64,000 bases of DNA from Zygnema cylindricum (lineage: Eukaryota > Streptophyta > Zygnematophyceae > Zygnematales > Zygnemataceae). Position numbers and translations under genes: made by a program. This document shows, in pieces, positions 11,115 through 22,400 of the stretch (positions are counted from its first letter, which is position 1; each line of letters opens with the position of its first letter). The notes under the pieces are model-generated. The model ran no database searches. It saw only the letters and a program-made list of their open reading frames with translations, and was not told the origin of the DNA. The stretch spans positions 62,001 to 126,000 of the forward strand of contig JBBHKE010003316.1 of NCBI GenBank assembly GCA_037447655.1, read 5' to 3'.

Positions 11115-13045
11115 GTACGAACATCTACAATATTCGGCTCCAGAATTTGCGCCTCTTGTACTTTTAGGTACGGAACACACAATTAAAAAAACATGTCATA
11201 GAAGATGGTAGCTAAAAGCCAATTGGAAATTAAAGAAGGCGAAAAGCTACCACCAAATCATTGTTGTTCAAATCGCGCGATTTTTTCCTTTTTTCCGATA
11301 AAAACGTAAAATTCGTGACTATTGAATAAATCGGAAAAAAACTCGATGTACTTTCTGTCCGGTATATTGCAAGGAGAGTCTATGTAAAAGGTACAGATTT
11401 TACCGTAAATTGTACGGTTTTTTACGGTAATGTACGAAATTTAACGAAAACACGCGTCGCAGTTATTGGTATTTTATGTCCATTAAACTGAACAGAAAAT
11501 ACACGGAACATGTACGTTACTTTTTTGAAAATGTACGGACATTTTCGAAAAATAAACGTTGGATTTCACACATATACAGGTGTATGCTGTTTTAGAGATA
11601 GAGAGAAAAGACGGCCATGGTTGCCTATCGCACAAACGAAATTTGACAAAAACGTGGCATCACACTACATTCGAACGTGGGTCTACGCAATTTACCTGTA
11701 ACGTGCTCAAAAGCTGTTCGTTATCTCGGTTGAAAATACTAGTGTTGTGTATCGGTAAAAAACTTATCGCGATAACACCGATACCGATAGTTATCGGTTA
11801 TCGAACGGTCAGAGGTCCCGATATATCGGTCCGAGACCAACAAATTCCATATAGGCGATAACTTTATAAATATGTAGTACGCATTTTATAGTACCTTATT
11901 ATATATTGTATTATACTATTTACATTATATAGCGTGGCATACCACGCATACGAATCTGTTCCGTAACTATTTAACTGCGGATTTTTACGGGGAACACAAC
12001 AAGTTAACGTTGGCCAGTTAACTGAACAGTAAATTTACGGCGACGTACGGAATTGTACCGACAAACTAATGAACATGGAACATGAAAAGGACGACGGACA
12101 CAAAGAAAGTACTACGGACGCAAAATAACATTTTGCGCGCCGCCGGAATCGAACGGACGACTTGGATTGAAAGTATACGAACGGAGGGTTTGCGTGAGCG
12201 CCAACATCCTGGAATGGCTCTTTTGGCGGCTTATGCCAAAACACCCGACTGATTGACACGTGGCAGGTCTTCAATGGATCCCAAGGAAGAAAGGAACAAA
12301 GACATGGTGTCGGATGTGAAAGGTACATCGTTTTTTTAATCCGTACAGTTGAGTAAATAATGTATGGATCTTAACAAGCAGTCAAGATGTTGTCGTCATA
12401 TTAGAATGGACGTCAAAAAATTATGTAAAAAAATTTCAAGATTTTCCAAATCAGAATTGATTGTGAAGTTGAGGAAAAATGTTATCGTTCCACGTGTTAG
12501 GCACACATATGTCACATGAACGGAAATCGGACGGACCTGCTAATTTCTAGCGTGTTTTTCGCACGAAGAAAAAAAATTACAGGAGATACTGAAGCTGCCC
12601 GGTAATAATTTGAAAAAACTCATTGGCGGTCGATACAGTACCGTTGAGGAGCCTCACCGTATATTTATATGTACGTTCCGTACATATATCGCCGATAGTT
12701 ATCGATATCGGTGTTATCGCCGATAAATATCGATTAATTATCGGCGATAACACCGATAACAATATATCGTACCAATATATCGATCATCGGGTATCCGAAA
12801 AAAGGTCCATATCGGTTATCAGCAAATCCTTACCGATACACAACACTAGAAAATACACATGGAGTGTCGTACAAATTTAAACACATAAAATTTATTAGTC
12901 CTTATTTAACGGAAAACTTACAAACTGCGGTATATGTAAAACTCATTATTTTTTACATGTACGAAATTGTACGGAAGAAAATTCATTAACGATTTCTACG
13001 ATTTTTTCAAAAGGTTCAATTCGTTTGTTACGTATAATTCGTCGC
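11115..13045 (+). repeat. Dispersed repeat D, copy 2, split by a hAT-like element
   Basis: The sequence matches repeat D copy 1 (55-905) in blocks before 11740 and after 12848, in the same order. Removing 11740-12848 and one copy of GAAAATAC restores collinearity with copy 1. The insertion is therefore younger than the repeat. Confidence 0.8.
11740..12848. mobile_element. Non-autonomous hAT-like element F with 8-bp TSD
   Basis: The left end TAGTGTTGTGTATCGGTAA and right end TTACCGATACACAACACTA are exact inverted repeats. The flanks are a perfect 8-bp direct repeat, GAAAATAC (11732-11739 and 12849-12856), the hallmark of hAT insertions. The subterminal regions are rich in CCGATA/TATCGG words. 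The 1.1-kb interior has no transposase-like frame. Confidence 0.9.
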
Positions 13046-13356
13046 GATTAAATCGTTCGCACTAAACGCCGTGAGCAACTATGCACCAAATCTATACAAA
13101 ACTTTTAATACGGTATGCTAAATACTCGCACGATATTTTGACCTCCGCACTGAAATTCGGCAGATATCGGCTCGTATCGGATTAAAAAATGTGCACCGCA
13201 AATATGTATCGTTCCGCCCTATACTTGAGCTCTCTAACCCTAATTAGCCCAATCATCCTTCCTCCCTCTCCTTCCTTTCCTTCCTTTCTTTCCTTCCTCT
13301 CACCACCTTCCACCAGCCTTGTGTATACGGCTCCATAAAAAATATCCATATTCCCT

Positions 13357-13380
13357 ACTATTCTCTCTCTCTCTTTCTCT

Positions 13381-13438
<58 letters not shown>

Positions 13439-13570
13439 TCTCCTCTCTCTCTCTCTCCTCTCTCTCCCTCTCCCTCTCTCCCTCTCTCCCTCTCTCCCTC
13501 TCCCTCTCGCTCTTTCTATTTCTCTCCCTCTATCTCTCTCCATCCCTCCCTCCCTCCCTCTCTCTCACCT
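13357..13570 (+). repeat. CT microsatellite before the zinc-knuckle gene
   Basis: A pure (CT)n run grades into CTC/CCCT-rich sequence and ends 17 bases before the ATG at 13587. It could be the 5' leader or core promoter pyrimidine tract of that gene. Long serine/leucine frames here and their antisense are repeat artefacts. Confidence 0.85.
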
Positions 13571-13586
13571 TCCCTCTTCTGACAGA

Positions 13587-16500
13587 ATGACGAGTTACTT
13601 TCGGAGTAATGGCCCCTGTCATCGTTGTGGTCGAGCCGGACACTTGGCGCGTGACTGTAACCTCCAGACCTGTTTTCGTTGCAACGGGTATGTTATCTCC
13701 TTGTTTTATTTCTGTTTTTTGTTTGTTGCCGCTTTTATTTTTTTGTTTGTTTTTGGCTTTAGGCTAGCATAGACATTTGTTACTCCAATGTTTGTTTTTT
13801 AGGGCTGATTTTTGTACGCCTGGCTCTATTTGAATGCAAAAGGTATCATTATATCCGGTATACAGTTATGTACATTGTATACATTATATACATTTTATAC
13901 ATTATATGCATTATAATCCAGTTTTTTTCTGTCACTTCGTTTCGGTTTTATTTCAATTTTCCAGCTTTTGTTACTATTATAAAATTTTGTTAAAGATTTT
14001 TTTCAAGTAAATGTCGCTCTCATCCTCAATGATGAATATGCTGAAAGTGATCTTGTTATTCATTAAAGTTATCATTACGTTTGTTCTATCCATTGTTATC
14101 ACTCTTGCACATGGTTTGTTGCCAATTATCTCGTATGCAAGAGGCTGTGAGTTCTTATTATCAAAGTCACTTGAACATGTCAATGGCAAGTTTTCAATGA
14201 GGAAGGAAATGAAACTTACAGTTGATAATCGTGCTTCTTATGTGTAGAGTCAACGCCAATGATAAATTTCAGCTCTTTTTTTTAAACTGTGGGACTTAAT
14301 TATGATATGTTGGGTGTGGAGGGAACAGGAGAGGTCACATGGCTTGGGAATGTGCTGACGGTGTGACTTGTAGCAAGTGTGGAGAGAAGGGTCATCTCCA
14401 GCGGAATTGTCGAAATGTCGCCTGCCACAAGTAAGAATATGTAGCCATTGTACTGATTCTTTGTTTTGTTTAATTTGTTTCTAGTGAATTCATAGTCTAT
14501 AAAGTAAAAATATCCAGCCACTGTGTACTGAATTCATTGTATTGTTTTCTTACCAGAAAATCCAATAGTACGTAGAATATACAGCCATTGTGCACGAAAG
14601 TCTCTCTATTGCTAAAAATAGTAATAGTAATATTAAGTCGTTAGTAAGAATACCCAGCTATTGTGTACCTGAATTATTGTTTGTTTGTTACATTGCAGTA
14701 AATTCAGTAGTCAATAAATCATGCAGCCATTGTGTAGAAGTTTTTGTTCTTTGTTTTGTTTCTAGTAAATTTGAATATGCAGCCAATGTGTTACTGATCA
14801 GTGTTGATCGTGACCTAATGGGAAATATTGGACAAGAATTTCTTTAATGTCGATGACTGTGACTCAGATCGTTCCCATTACCTGCTTGTTTTAATTGGCT
14901 TAGACCACTCTACAGCGCCCACCGCCATTAGTGTTACTGACATTCATCCGGTGGCAGGTTATTCTGACAAAAAATCATAAGATTGTGTTAATAACACTAT
15001 TACAGGAGTGGATTCTAATATGTTCTGTCGCCATACCCTTAATTGCTGATACTAATTTTGGTCCTCTTGATTCCTCTACACCAATAGCGATGAGCTGTGT
15101 ATTTTTCTTGTTTCTCTGTTTTTTGAAGGCTCGGATTGGCCTCTTTGAGTTGTGGGCTGGTCGGGAAAGAGGGAGAGGTGAAGGTATCTAACAGGGGGAA
15201 TGGTTACTTAAGTTTTTTTACCTTTTTTTACTGGCTTGTTTATTTCTAAAGAGAAGCTTAGTTTATTGTTGATGGTCGGGAATCCACAGGTGTAAAAGAA
15301 AAGGACACATCTCTAAATTCTGCACAGATCCCTTTGCAAAGGTAAGATTTTGTTTCAAAACGATACTACATTGCCTTCTTACCCATTTTTAAAAGATGGC
15401 GAAGACAACTTTTGACTTCTGCCATTTTGCTGAATGTCATGGCTCTTTAGTTGCCCTGCAATCTTCTTTAATACGTGAATCCTTACAGGGAGTATAAAAA
15501 TCCTCACATTGCATGTGCTTGTCACAGCTCTTCCGACATTCTTTTTTTCAATTTTTGTTTCTATGTTCCCTCGTTTCCTGGTCCTCGTTTGGTTCTATTT
15601 CGTGAATGGTACACTGTGACTCGCTGTTAGTCGCTGTTAGCATTAATAATACTAATTCCGTGCCGTTTTTTTTGCCATCTGACCATTAAACAGCGTTAAT
15701 GACACTAAATGTTTTTTTCTTAGCGCTAATTCTCTAAATGGTTCATAGTCAGCCACGTCATTTGGAACTGAACTAGAATCAATAACACTAATATAGCCCC
15801 CGTAATGATTTCTTTACTCTGATAGTGATTCACGCTGTACTTTGGACTCAGGCTGCCGATATGAAAAAGACGGAGCAAACATAATTTAGTGCTGTCTCTT
15901 TTTATTTAATGCTAGTATTTCACTAACTTTAATATTGATGGGTAATGTATTTTGTGTTTGAATTCTTCAAAACAAACAAAAAATAGCATCAGACTTTCGA
16001 ATCCCTAATGGACATGTTCCAAACAAAGTCAAAACTCAAAACAAAAGGGTGAAAATGCTTGGACTCAGGCTGGCGTAGAAAAGATGGAGCAAACATAATT
16101 TAGTGTAGTCCATGTTAATACAGTGGTAATGCTAACAATTCAGCAATGGCCTGTGTTCTTAGTGGACCATAATGAGCTACGTGGCAAAACACAACTTAGT
16201 GTAGTTAATTTTATTAAAGTATTCACGCTAATAATTCACTATCTCTTTGGACTCAGGCTGCGGATATAGAGAAGATGGAGCGCCAACAGGCGGTACAAGC
16301 GGCTACTACTGCTCGAGCGAAAGTCTTACAGACCTTGGGTGGTATAATTCGACCGGAACTCGAGGAAAATTTCATTAGAGCGTTAGTTGCCACGGGGCCA
16401 TGGGGATCTTTAGGGAAAGGCTCTTGCGAAGGAGACGAAGTTTGCTCAGATAGTCTGACAGGAACCAAAATTGGTGTGGATGCGCCGAAAGGAAGGTGGG

Positions 16501-17414
16501 CAGGATTCGGAGAGACCATGAGCTCGAAAGGAAATGATTTGAAGGAAGGAAGTTCTTTACAAGTTTCGAGGCCTAATGAGACTTCTGCGACGGCAGTATT
16601 GGAGACTTGGGGGGGCAATGGAACGATGAAAAGCGATGGGCAACAGTCGGTTTTGGTGGGAAGGTTAAAAGTGGTAAAGACGAAGAGAAAGCCGGGTCAA
16701 ACAGAGGAACCGGCGTCGAGGTTACAGAGTAAAAAAACAAAAGAGGAGAGTGTTGTACACGAGGTTCCGTGGTTGGGCCTTGCTGGTTATGAATCTGAGG
16801 ATGAGGTAGAGGACGAGACCGAGAAGGAGAAGGAGGAGGAGGAGGATGAGGAGGAGGAAGAGGAGGAGGAGGAGAAGGAGGAGGAGGGAGAGGAGCAGGC
16901 ATTGCCCAAAAATAAACAACCAATCAACAATTGTAGAGTTGTGTCGAGAGAATGTTCTCCTCTTGAAAACAGGGGAGAAACTTGTATCGAGACATTTATG
17001 ACAGAAGTCAACGAACCAAACTTTGGAGATCATTTAAACTCGAATAAGGAAGGCAAAATTATTAAGGAAGACAAAGTTATTAAGGATATTATAAAACAGT
17101 TTGGTGTAGAAGTAACCGATCCTTTTTTAAATACTGATGTCGCTCATGTCGAAGGAGATAGAGGTGATGGATGTCGGTCTTTGGAGGAAGTTAATACGAC
17201 TAAAGGGAGTAAGGTGAGTGATATAGTCATCCCAAATTCAACTAGAGAACAGGTTAATGAAGGTAGGAGAATAGGGGAGGTTAGAAAGTTAGATAAAAAG
17301 GTAAAAAGTAATCAGTCAAAAAGTGAAAGTAGTGTGACAACACATAAGGCGAATTGGTGCGAATCCTTAAAAAAAAACAACAAGAGATCGAAAATAGAAT
17401 TGACGGTGACATGA
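13587..17414 (+). CDS. CCHC zinc-knuckle protein with acidic C-terminal region
   Basis: Four exons join in frame to about 470 residues: 13587-13687, 14329-14430, 15290-15341 and 16257-17414. Four CX2CX4HX4C knuckles are readable: CHRCGRAGHLARDC, CFRCNGRGHMAWEC (completed across intron 1), CSKCGEKGHLQRNC and CHKCKRKGHISKFC (completed across intron 2). The arrangement resembles CNBP/Gis2/Byr3-type single-stranded nucleic-acid-binding proteins, but the long C-terminal part is not typical of them. After exon 4 there is an Ala-rich helix, a low-complexity region, then a run of about 35 mostly Glu/Asp residues near codons 265-300, then a charged tail. Binding of RNA or ssDNA is inferred from the knuckles; partners are unknown. 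Intron ends contain duplicated splice-site segments. Confidence 0.82.
14431..14795 (+). repeat. Tandem units starting at the intron 2 donor of the zinc-knuckle gene
   Basis: The intron begins GTAAGAATATGTAGCCATTG. The same motif recurs at about 70-base spacing (near 14504, 14571, 14646, 14720 and 14773) as AATAT-CAGCCATTGTGTAC variants. Most units end in a T-rich stretch with an AG, such as TTTGTTTCTAG, followed by TAAATTC. Each unit thus resembles a tiny intron with donor- and acceptor-like ends. Confidence 0.75.
15610..15839. mobile_element. Tc1/mariner-like MITE, family A
   Basis: The ends TACACTGTGACTCGCTGTTAG and TGATAGTGATTCACGCTGTA are diverged inverted repeats with TA borders. It lies in intron 3 of the zinc-knuckle gene and ends directly before the first copy of the duplicated acceptor segment. 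Confidence 0.7.
15840..16290 (+). repeat. Triplicated exon 4 acceptor region of the zinc-knuckle gene
   Basis: TTTGGACTCAGGCTG followed by an exon-like GATATxGAxAAGAxGGAGC stretch appears near 15841, 16059 and 16246. Only the third copy opens into the long exon 4 frame. The first two are followed by AAACATAATTTAGTG and diverge. The copies contain the AG acceptor plus about 30 exon bases, so they are decoy acceptors inside intron 3. Confidence 0.85.
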
Positions 17415-18840
17415 ATTTTTTTGGTAGTTTAAAGGTCTATTGGTGAAACGTTTTGGTGAAACTTTTTGGCGAAACTTTTTGCTGGAATAGTTTTTCTTGT
17501 ATAGTCTTTGGAATCGGATAGGTCGAGTTAACTACCTTTTTAACTGTATGGGTCAAGGCTGGACTTTTAAGGTTTCACCTTATGAACTATTGAAACTAAT
17601 TTCAAATTTCACAGCAATTCTTTTGTAAACGAGGTTACGGCAAATGTGTATTTCATATTGTGTCTATGACACATCAAGAACATGTTTTTCATTTGAATGT
17701 AATGCTTTCCATATTCTGCTTCAAATTGGAACCTTCATACTTTTTCACCCTTTGTTGTATTTGATTGTACGCTGTATTTTATTATATGTTATATTGTCCA
17801 TATACACATTCAATAGACTTTCTTTGCTTTATTCCGGTAATTTTCTTGTTCTTGGGGTTAAAGTTTCGAGTGAGACATGAGTATGTGTGTTTGCTTTGTA
17901 GTTGTTTGGCTGATTCAATTGTCACATGTTTACCAGGAGGCTTGGGACGGATTTTATCGGAGCTTGTCGTAGGGAATCTCTGTAGTGTCAGGGGTTCTCA
18001 GATGGCATACTACCTATGGAGAATGCGTGGCAATTTCTGAATTAGCTTTGCCGGCCGTTTGTGGCTTGTGTTGAATATCCATATTGAAAGTTGGGGCCAT
18101 AAAATGATTGGAGTACAGGGTCAAATGAAAGGCAAAAAGGTGGTTCAAATGATGGTCAGCTATCGGAGACAGACCTAAACAAACTACTTAACAATTTTGC
18201 TGTGAACTTCAATTTCACAATTCAAATGGTTTGGACATTTGGGGTCGCAGCCTATTGCTATGTAGTGATTTTTTATTTATTTTTTGTCAACGGGCTTTTT
18301 GTTATACGATCGTTTCGCCCCCATAAGCCAGATTTGGCAATTGCTAACCAACCAAAAAAGAAAATGATGATGAAGACGATAAAAATAAACCATCAACCTT
18401 CATCCATACAAATTCATAGAAAAGGATTTGCGACACCTGTTTCTTTTGGGTCAGTCACTTCAATACAGCAATTTGTTGATATAAAAAGAAGACAAAGAAA
18501 AAGCACCATAGAAGGCACAACTATGAGGCACGAATAAATTTCCTTCCCAACAATTCGAAACGGGCAACAACAACAACAACAACAACAAAAAAAAAAAAAC
18601 AACAGAAAAAAAGACTCAAAACGACAGAAAAAACATACACAAAGAAGACGAAAACAACTTAGAGAGAAAACCTAGCGACAAAAAGCAAGTTGCCTTTTTC
18701 TTTCTGACAACGAAGACGATACAAAGACAGTTAAAAGCCAAAAATTAAAGAAAGTTGCCTTGAAGGTTAACCTCTATTCTTTTAAAACTACACATGAAAC
18801 CTCTCACTCTCTCTCCCTCTGCTTAAAAAAAAAAAGGAAA
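17415..18840. other. 3' flank of the zinc-knuckle gene; no gene recognised
   Basis: AT-rich sequence that probably includes the 3' UTR. A 111-codon frame at 18202-18537 (plus) starts with a hydrophobic segment and has a basic tail, but it matches nothing I know and its codon use is not convincing. CAA repeats follow near 18570. Confidence 0.4.
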
Positions 18841-18939
18841 GCCCCATATTGAACAAGTTGCGAGCATTTCCTCGCATTTTGCCTTCAAAAGGAGCTCAAA
18901 CTCCCATCTTTAAACAATTTCTCCAACTTAAATGGAGCG

Positions 18940-19310
18940 AAGCTACTCTCCCTCTTTCGCCCCCTCTCTCTCTCTCCTCGCTCCTCTCTCTCTCTCTCTA
19001 TATATCTGTCACTTCCTTAGTGATTTGGGGTGTGTATAGTTGGCCCGAAAAAAATAACTTCGCATGCAATTTCTCTGGTAATTTTCAATATCTTATAGCC
19101 GCCGCAGCCTCTCCCTCTCCCTCTCACTCTCGCTCCCTCTCTCCCTTTCCCCCCTCTCCCACCCGCTATCTCTCTCCCTCTCCCTCTCCCACTCCCTCTC
19201 TATCTCCCTTGCCCGCTCCTCTCTCACCATCTCCCTTGTCCCTCTCCCGTCCCTCCCTCCCTCTCTCTCTCCTTACCCTCACCCTCACCCTCACCCTCTC
19301 CCTCCTTCCC
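18940..19310. repeat. CT-rich low-complexity region 3' of STT3
   Basis: Two pyrimidine blocks (about 18945-19005 and 19110-19310), the second ending in a CCCTCA-type repeat. They lie just past the STT3 stop on its downstream side. Serine/proline and arginine/glutamate frames across them are not genes. Confidence 0.8.
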
Positions 19311-19434
19311 CCCCAATAGGAAGGCAACACAAACCGTCCATGGGAAGCTAATAAGGAAGATAGTCCCAAAAGCGTAAAACCGATTTTATTCCTCAATACG
19401 AGTCCCAAAACAGTAAAACCGGTTTTACTCCTCA

Positions 19435-22400
19435 CTACCACCGATTATCGCGCGGTTTTACTCGGTAAATCCGTACGATCCAATTGACTGTTGTAAAAGC
19501 CTCTTCCAGATACTCCAATTCAAAGTCCTTGTTTCCGATCTCGACCTGACGAGACCGATCCCACCTGGAAAAAGACAAAAGACAAAATTCAAAACCTAAT
19601 ATCCACAAACGCTTCATTTCCGATCTCTACCTGACTAGAACGATCCCATCTGAAAAAGTCAAAAAAACCAAGAAAAAGACAAAAAGACAAAAAGACAAAA
19701 AAGAAAAAGACAAAAAGACAAAAAGACAAAAAAGAAAAAGACAAAAAGACACAAAAAACGAAAAGACAACAGTCAAAACCTAATATTCACAAAAACTTCA
19801 TTTCCAAGAGCTACCTGACAAGAACGATCCCGGCTGAAACAAGACAAAAACAAACAAAAAGACAAACAAAAACAAACAAAAAGACAAAAACAAAAATGTA
19901 AAAAACAAAAAAGTAAATTCAAAACCTAAAATTTAAAGCGAAAACGCAAAAACCCAAAACTGTAAACCAGAGTAAACCGAAACAAAAAGCCAAAAAAGCA
20001 AAAAACCAGAAACACAAATATATTAAACCGTTGTAACAGCAAAAAATCCAAAACCCGAAAACCTGAAGCTTTAAAACCTAAACCTGAGTTAAGCGCTCAA
20101 AAAAAAAAAAAAAAAAAAAGTGGTCAAAAATCCAATTCCTTAAATCTCCTGAGTAAAACTTTCAGAAACCCGAAAACTAAACCCGAGTTAAACGTTCGAA
20201 AGGATAAAAAAAATAAGGACCCCAAACCACCCGAAGCCCTAAAACCTTAAAACTGAATAAAAACTTCACGGAACAAAATGTACAAGAATCAGGTGACTCT
20301 CAAAGAAAAGTTTACAGAGGAGATGAGGAGGGGAAGAGGGGGAGGCGAAGGAGGGGGGAGGGAGAGGGGGCGAGGGGGGAGGAAGAGGGTGAGGGAGGGA
20401 AGGAGGGAGGGAAGGAGGGAGGGAGGGAGGGGAGGAGGGAACCGTGCCTCACCAGGTTAATCGGAGTCAAATCGATAATAGCACAACTTGTACCTGAAAC
20501 CGAAACCCCATCCACGTATTCAGTTCTTAAGCCTTATTGGCATTTGCATAAAATGTTAATTTTGAACTTTGAACTTAGGCCTCTTGTCCATCAGCGTTGC
20601 CAGCAATCGTACGGAAACGTTTGGAAACGTTTATAATAATTCTTTTTATCAATATTCCATTAAGTCGTGCCAGTAAGGTACCTACCTCTCACCTACGTGC
20701 TTTATTCCGGTTGGTACCTCGTAGGCGTGTGTTTAGACATTGAAAATCGTCAAGCGCAAAATCTGAATGTAACCAATTTAAGATTTGTAGAAATGAATTA
20801 CACTGTAAGATCTTTACGTGCATACTATATCATTGTAAGAACTGCATTATAATGTTTTAAAACGCAAAGTCCTTTCCACAAAGGTCAATGGATGGCAGTT
20901 TCAATGGACTTGACACCACCCTGTACAAAGGCACATGGCCTTTGCCACTTGTAAGGTTCTCATTGCTCGTCCGTCGTTGATCGTATCTTACTTTTCCAAA
21001 TGTACCAATTGTACACATCCAGTTTGTGGCTTCAGGACATTACCCACAAACTGGACGGATTGCGCGATTGCGTCGCGGATGCCAAAAAGCAAAAAGTTGG
21101 ACGGTCAATGTTTACGCTTGGAAGCTTGGAGCTACATAGGTCTCCAGAAAACATGGTATACATGTGTATATATATAGTAATAATAATAATGATAATAATA
21201 ACAAAAAAAGTATGGATTTGTACGGAAACGACGGATTTGAACGCAAAAGTACGGAGTCGAGTAAACAACCTCACTTTTTCGCTGATGGAATATTACCCTT
21301 ATGTTTCACATTACATCAAGTTACAAAAAAGTTGAATTTCCACATTAAATATTGATTAAATACGCCTGATTACAGTTTGTTCTTCCTTGCTGCCTCTCTT
21401 GTCCTCCTTTTCCGAGTGAATAAAAGGAACAATTTCATCTTCCGTACGATTTTTTGCATTTTGACACACACGACTAAGATCCCTAAAAACTCGAAAAAAC
21501 ACTGGAAAATCTTGAAGTGTGACGTGACTGAATTACGAAAACAACAGAAATTGTCGGATTCGATGTCGTGCTTTCATAAAACATGAAGAGGTTGAATGTC
21601 CCATCCAGCCTCTCTCTCCCTCTCTCCCTCCCTCCCTCCCTCCCTCTTTTTCTCCCTCTCTCCCTCTCTCTCTCTTTCTCTCTCGCCTCCCCAACTCACA
21701 TAAGACAGTCCAGCATTCTTGGAGCTCCATCTTTATCCACTCGATAGTCTCCTTGTTCAAATACTCCTCCTCCTTTATCTCCGGAAATACTCCTCCGCCA
21801 ATCCTAACCATCCACAAAAACCTGTTCTCCCACAACATAGCTTAGCTTTCTGACTAGAAAAGTTACTATAAGAAAAATAGAGAAAAATATCTTCTCAGTC
21901 GTTCCAAAGGTTACCACTAAACGTTTAGTCTCACTATTCTCTCAATTCCATCTCCCTCCATCCAAAAACTAATAAAATGGGAGACTCCTCTGAGAGACTC
22001 GTTAAACCTCTCAGTTTCTGCAAGTTATGCGAGTTTTAAATCTATCAGTATCCTACAGTTTTTGAGTAATCATTTACAAAAAAACTGTAAGAAAGTGTAC
22101 AATCACTTGCGAACATGAATAAACCTAAACCAATCCTTATCAAAAACTCTAAAAAAAAAACCGGAAAAACCACCTACTTGTTGATGTCGTCCGAAGAGTA
22201 GCCCGTAACTCCCCCAAATACCACCAACACATAATCGACGTCCAAACTTTGCATAATCTCATAGGCATCCTCCTCGCTACTGGCCATGGCTCTCCCCACG
22301 GTGGCGATATGTGTGTTGTTCCATGTGTTGTTATCCACAATTACCGTTCTGTTTCCCATGGCCGTAATCTGGTATCCATAGTCCCACCATGACATCACCT

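Noticed and set aside
12140-12175. tRNA-like T-arm (GTTCGATTCCGG on the minus strand) inside the hAT-like element
   Set aside because: Stem pairing is incomplete and no acceptor, D or anticodon arms could be completed.
16573-17033. Minus-strand Pro/Leu/Ser-rich ORFs opposite zinc-knuckle exon 4
   Set aside because: Antisense of the Glu/Asp-rich coding run; no independent motifs.
18202-18537. 111-codon ORF with a hydrophobic start and basic tail
   Set aside because: No family resemblance, weak start context and ordinary AT-rich composition.
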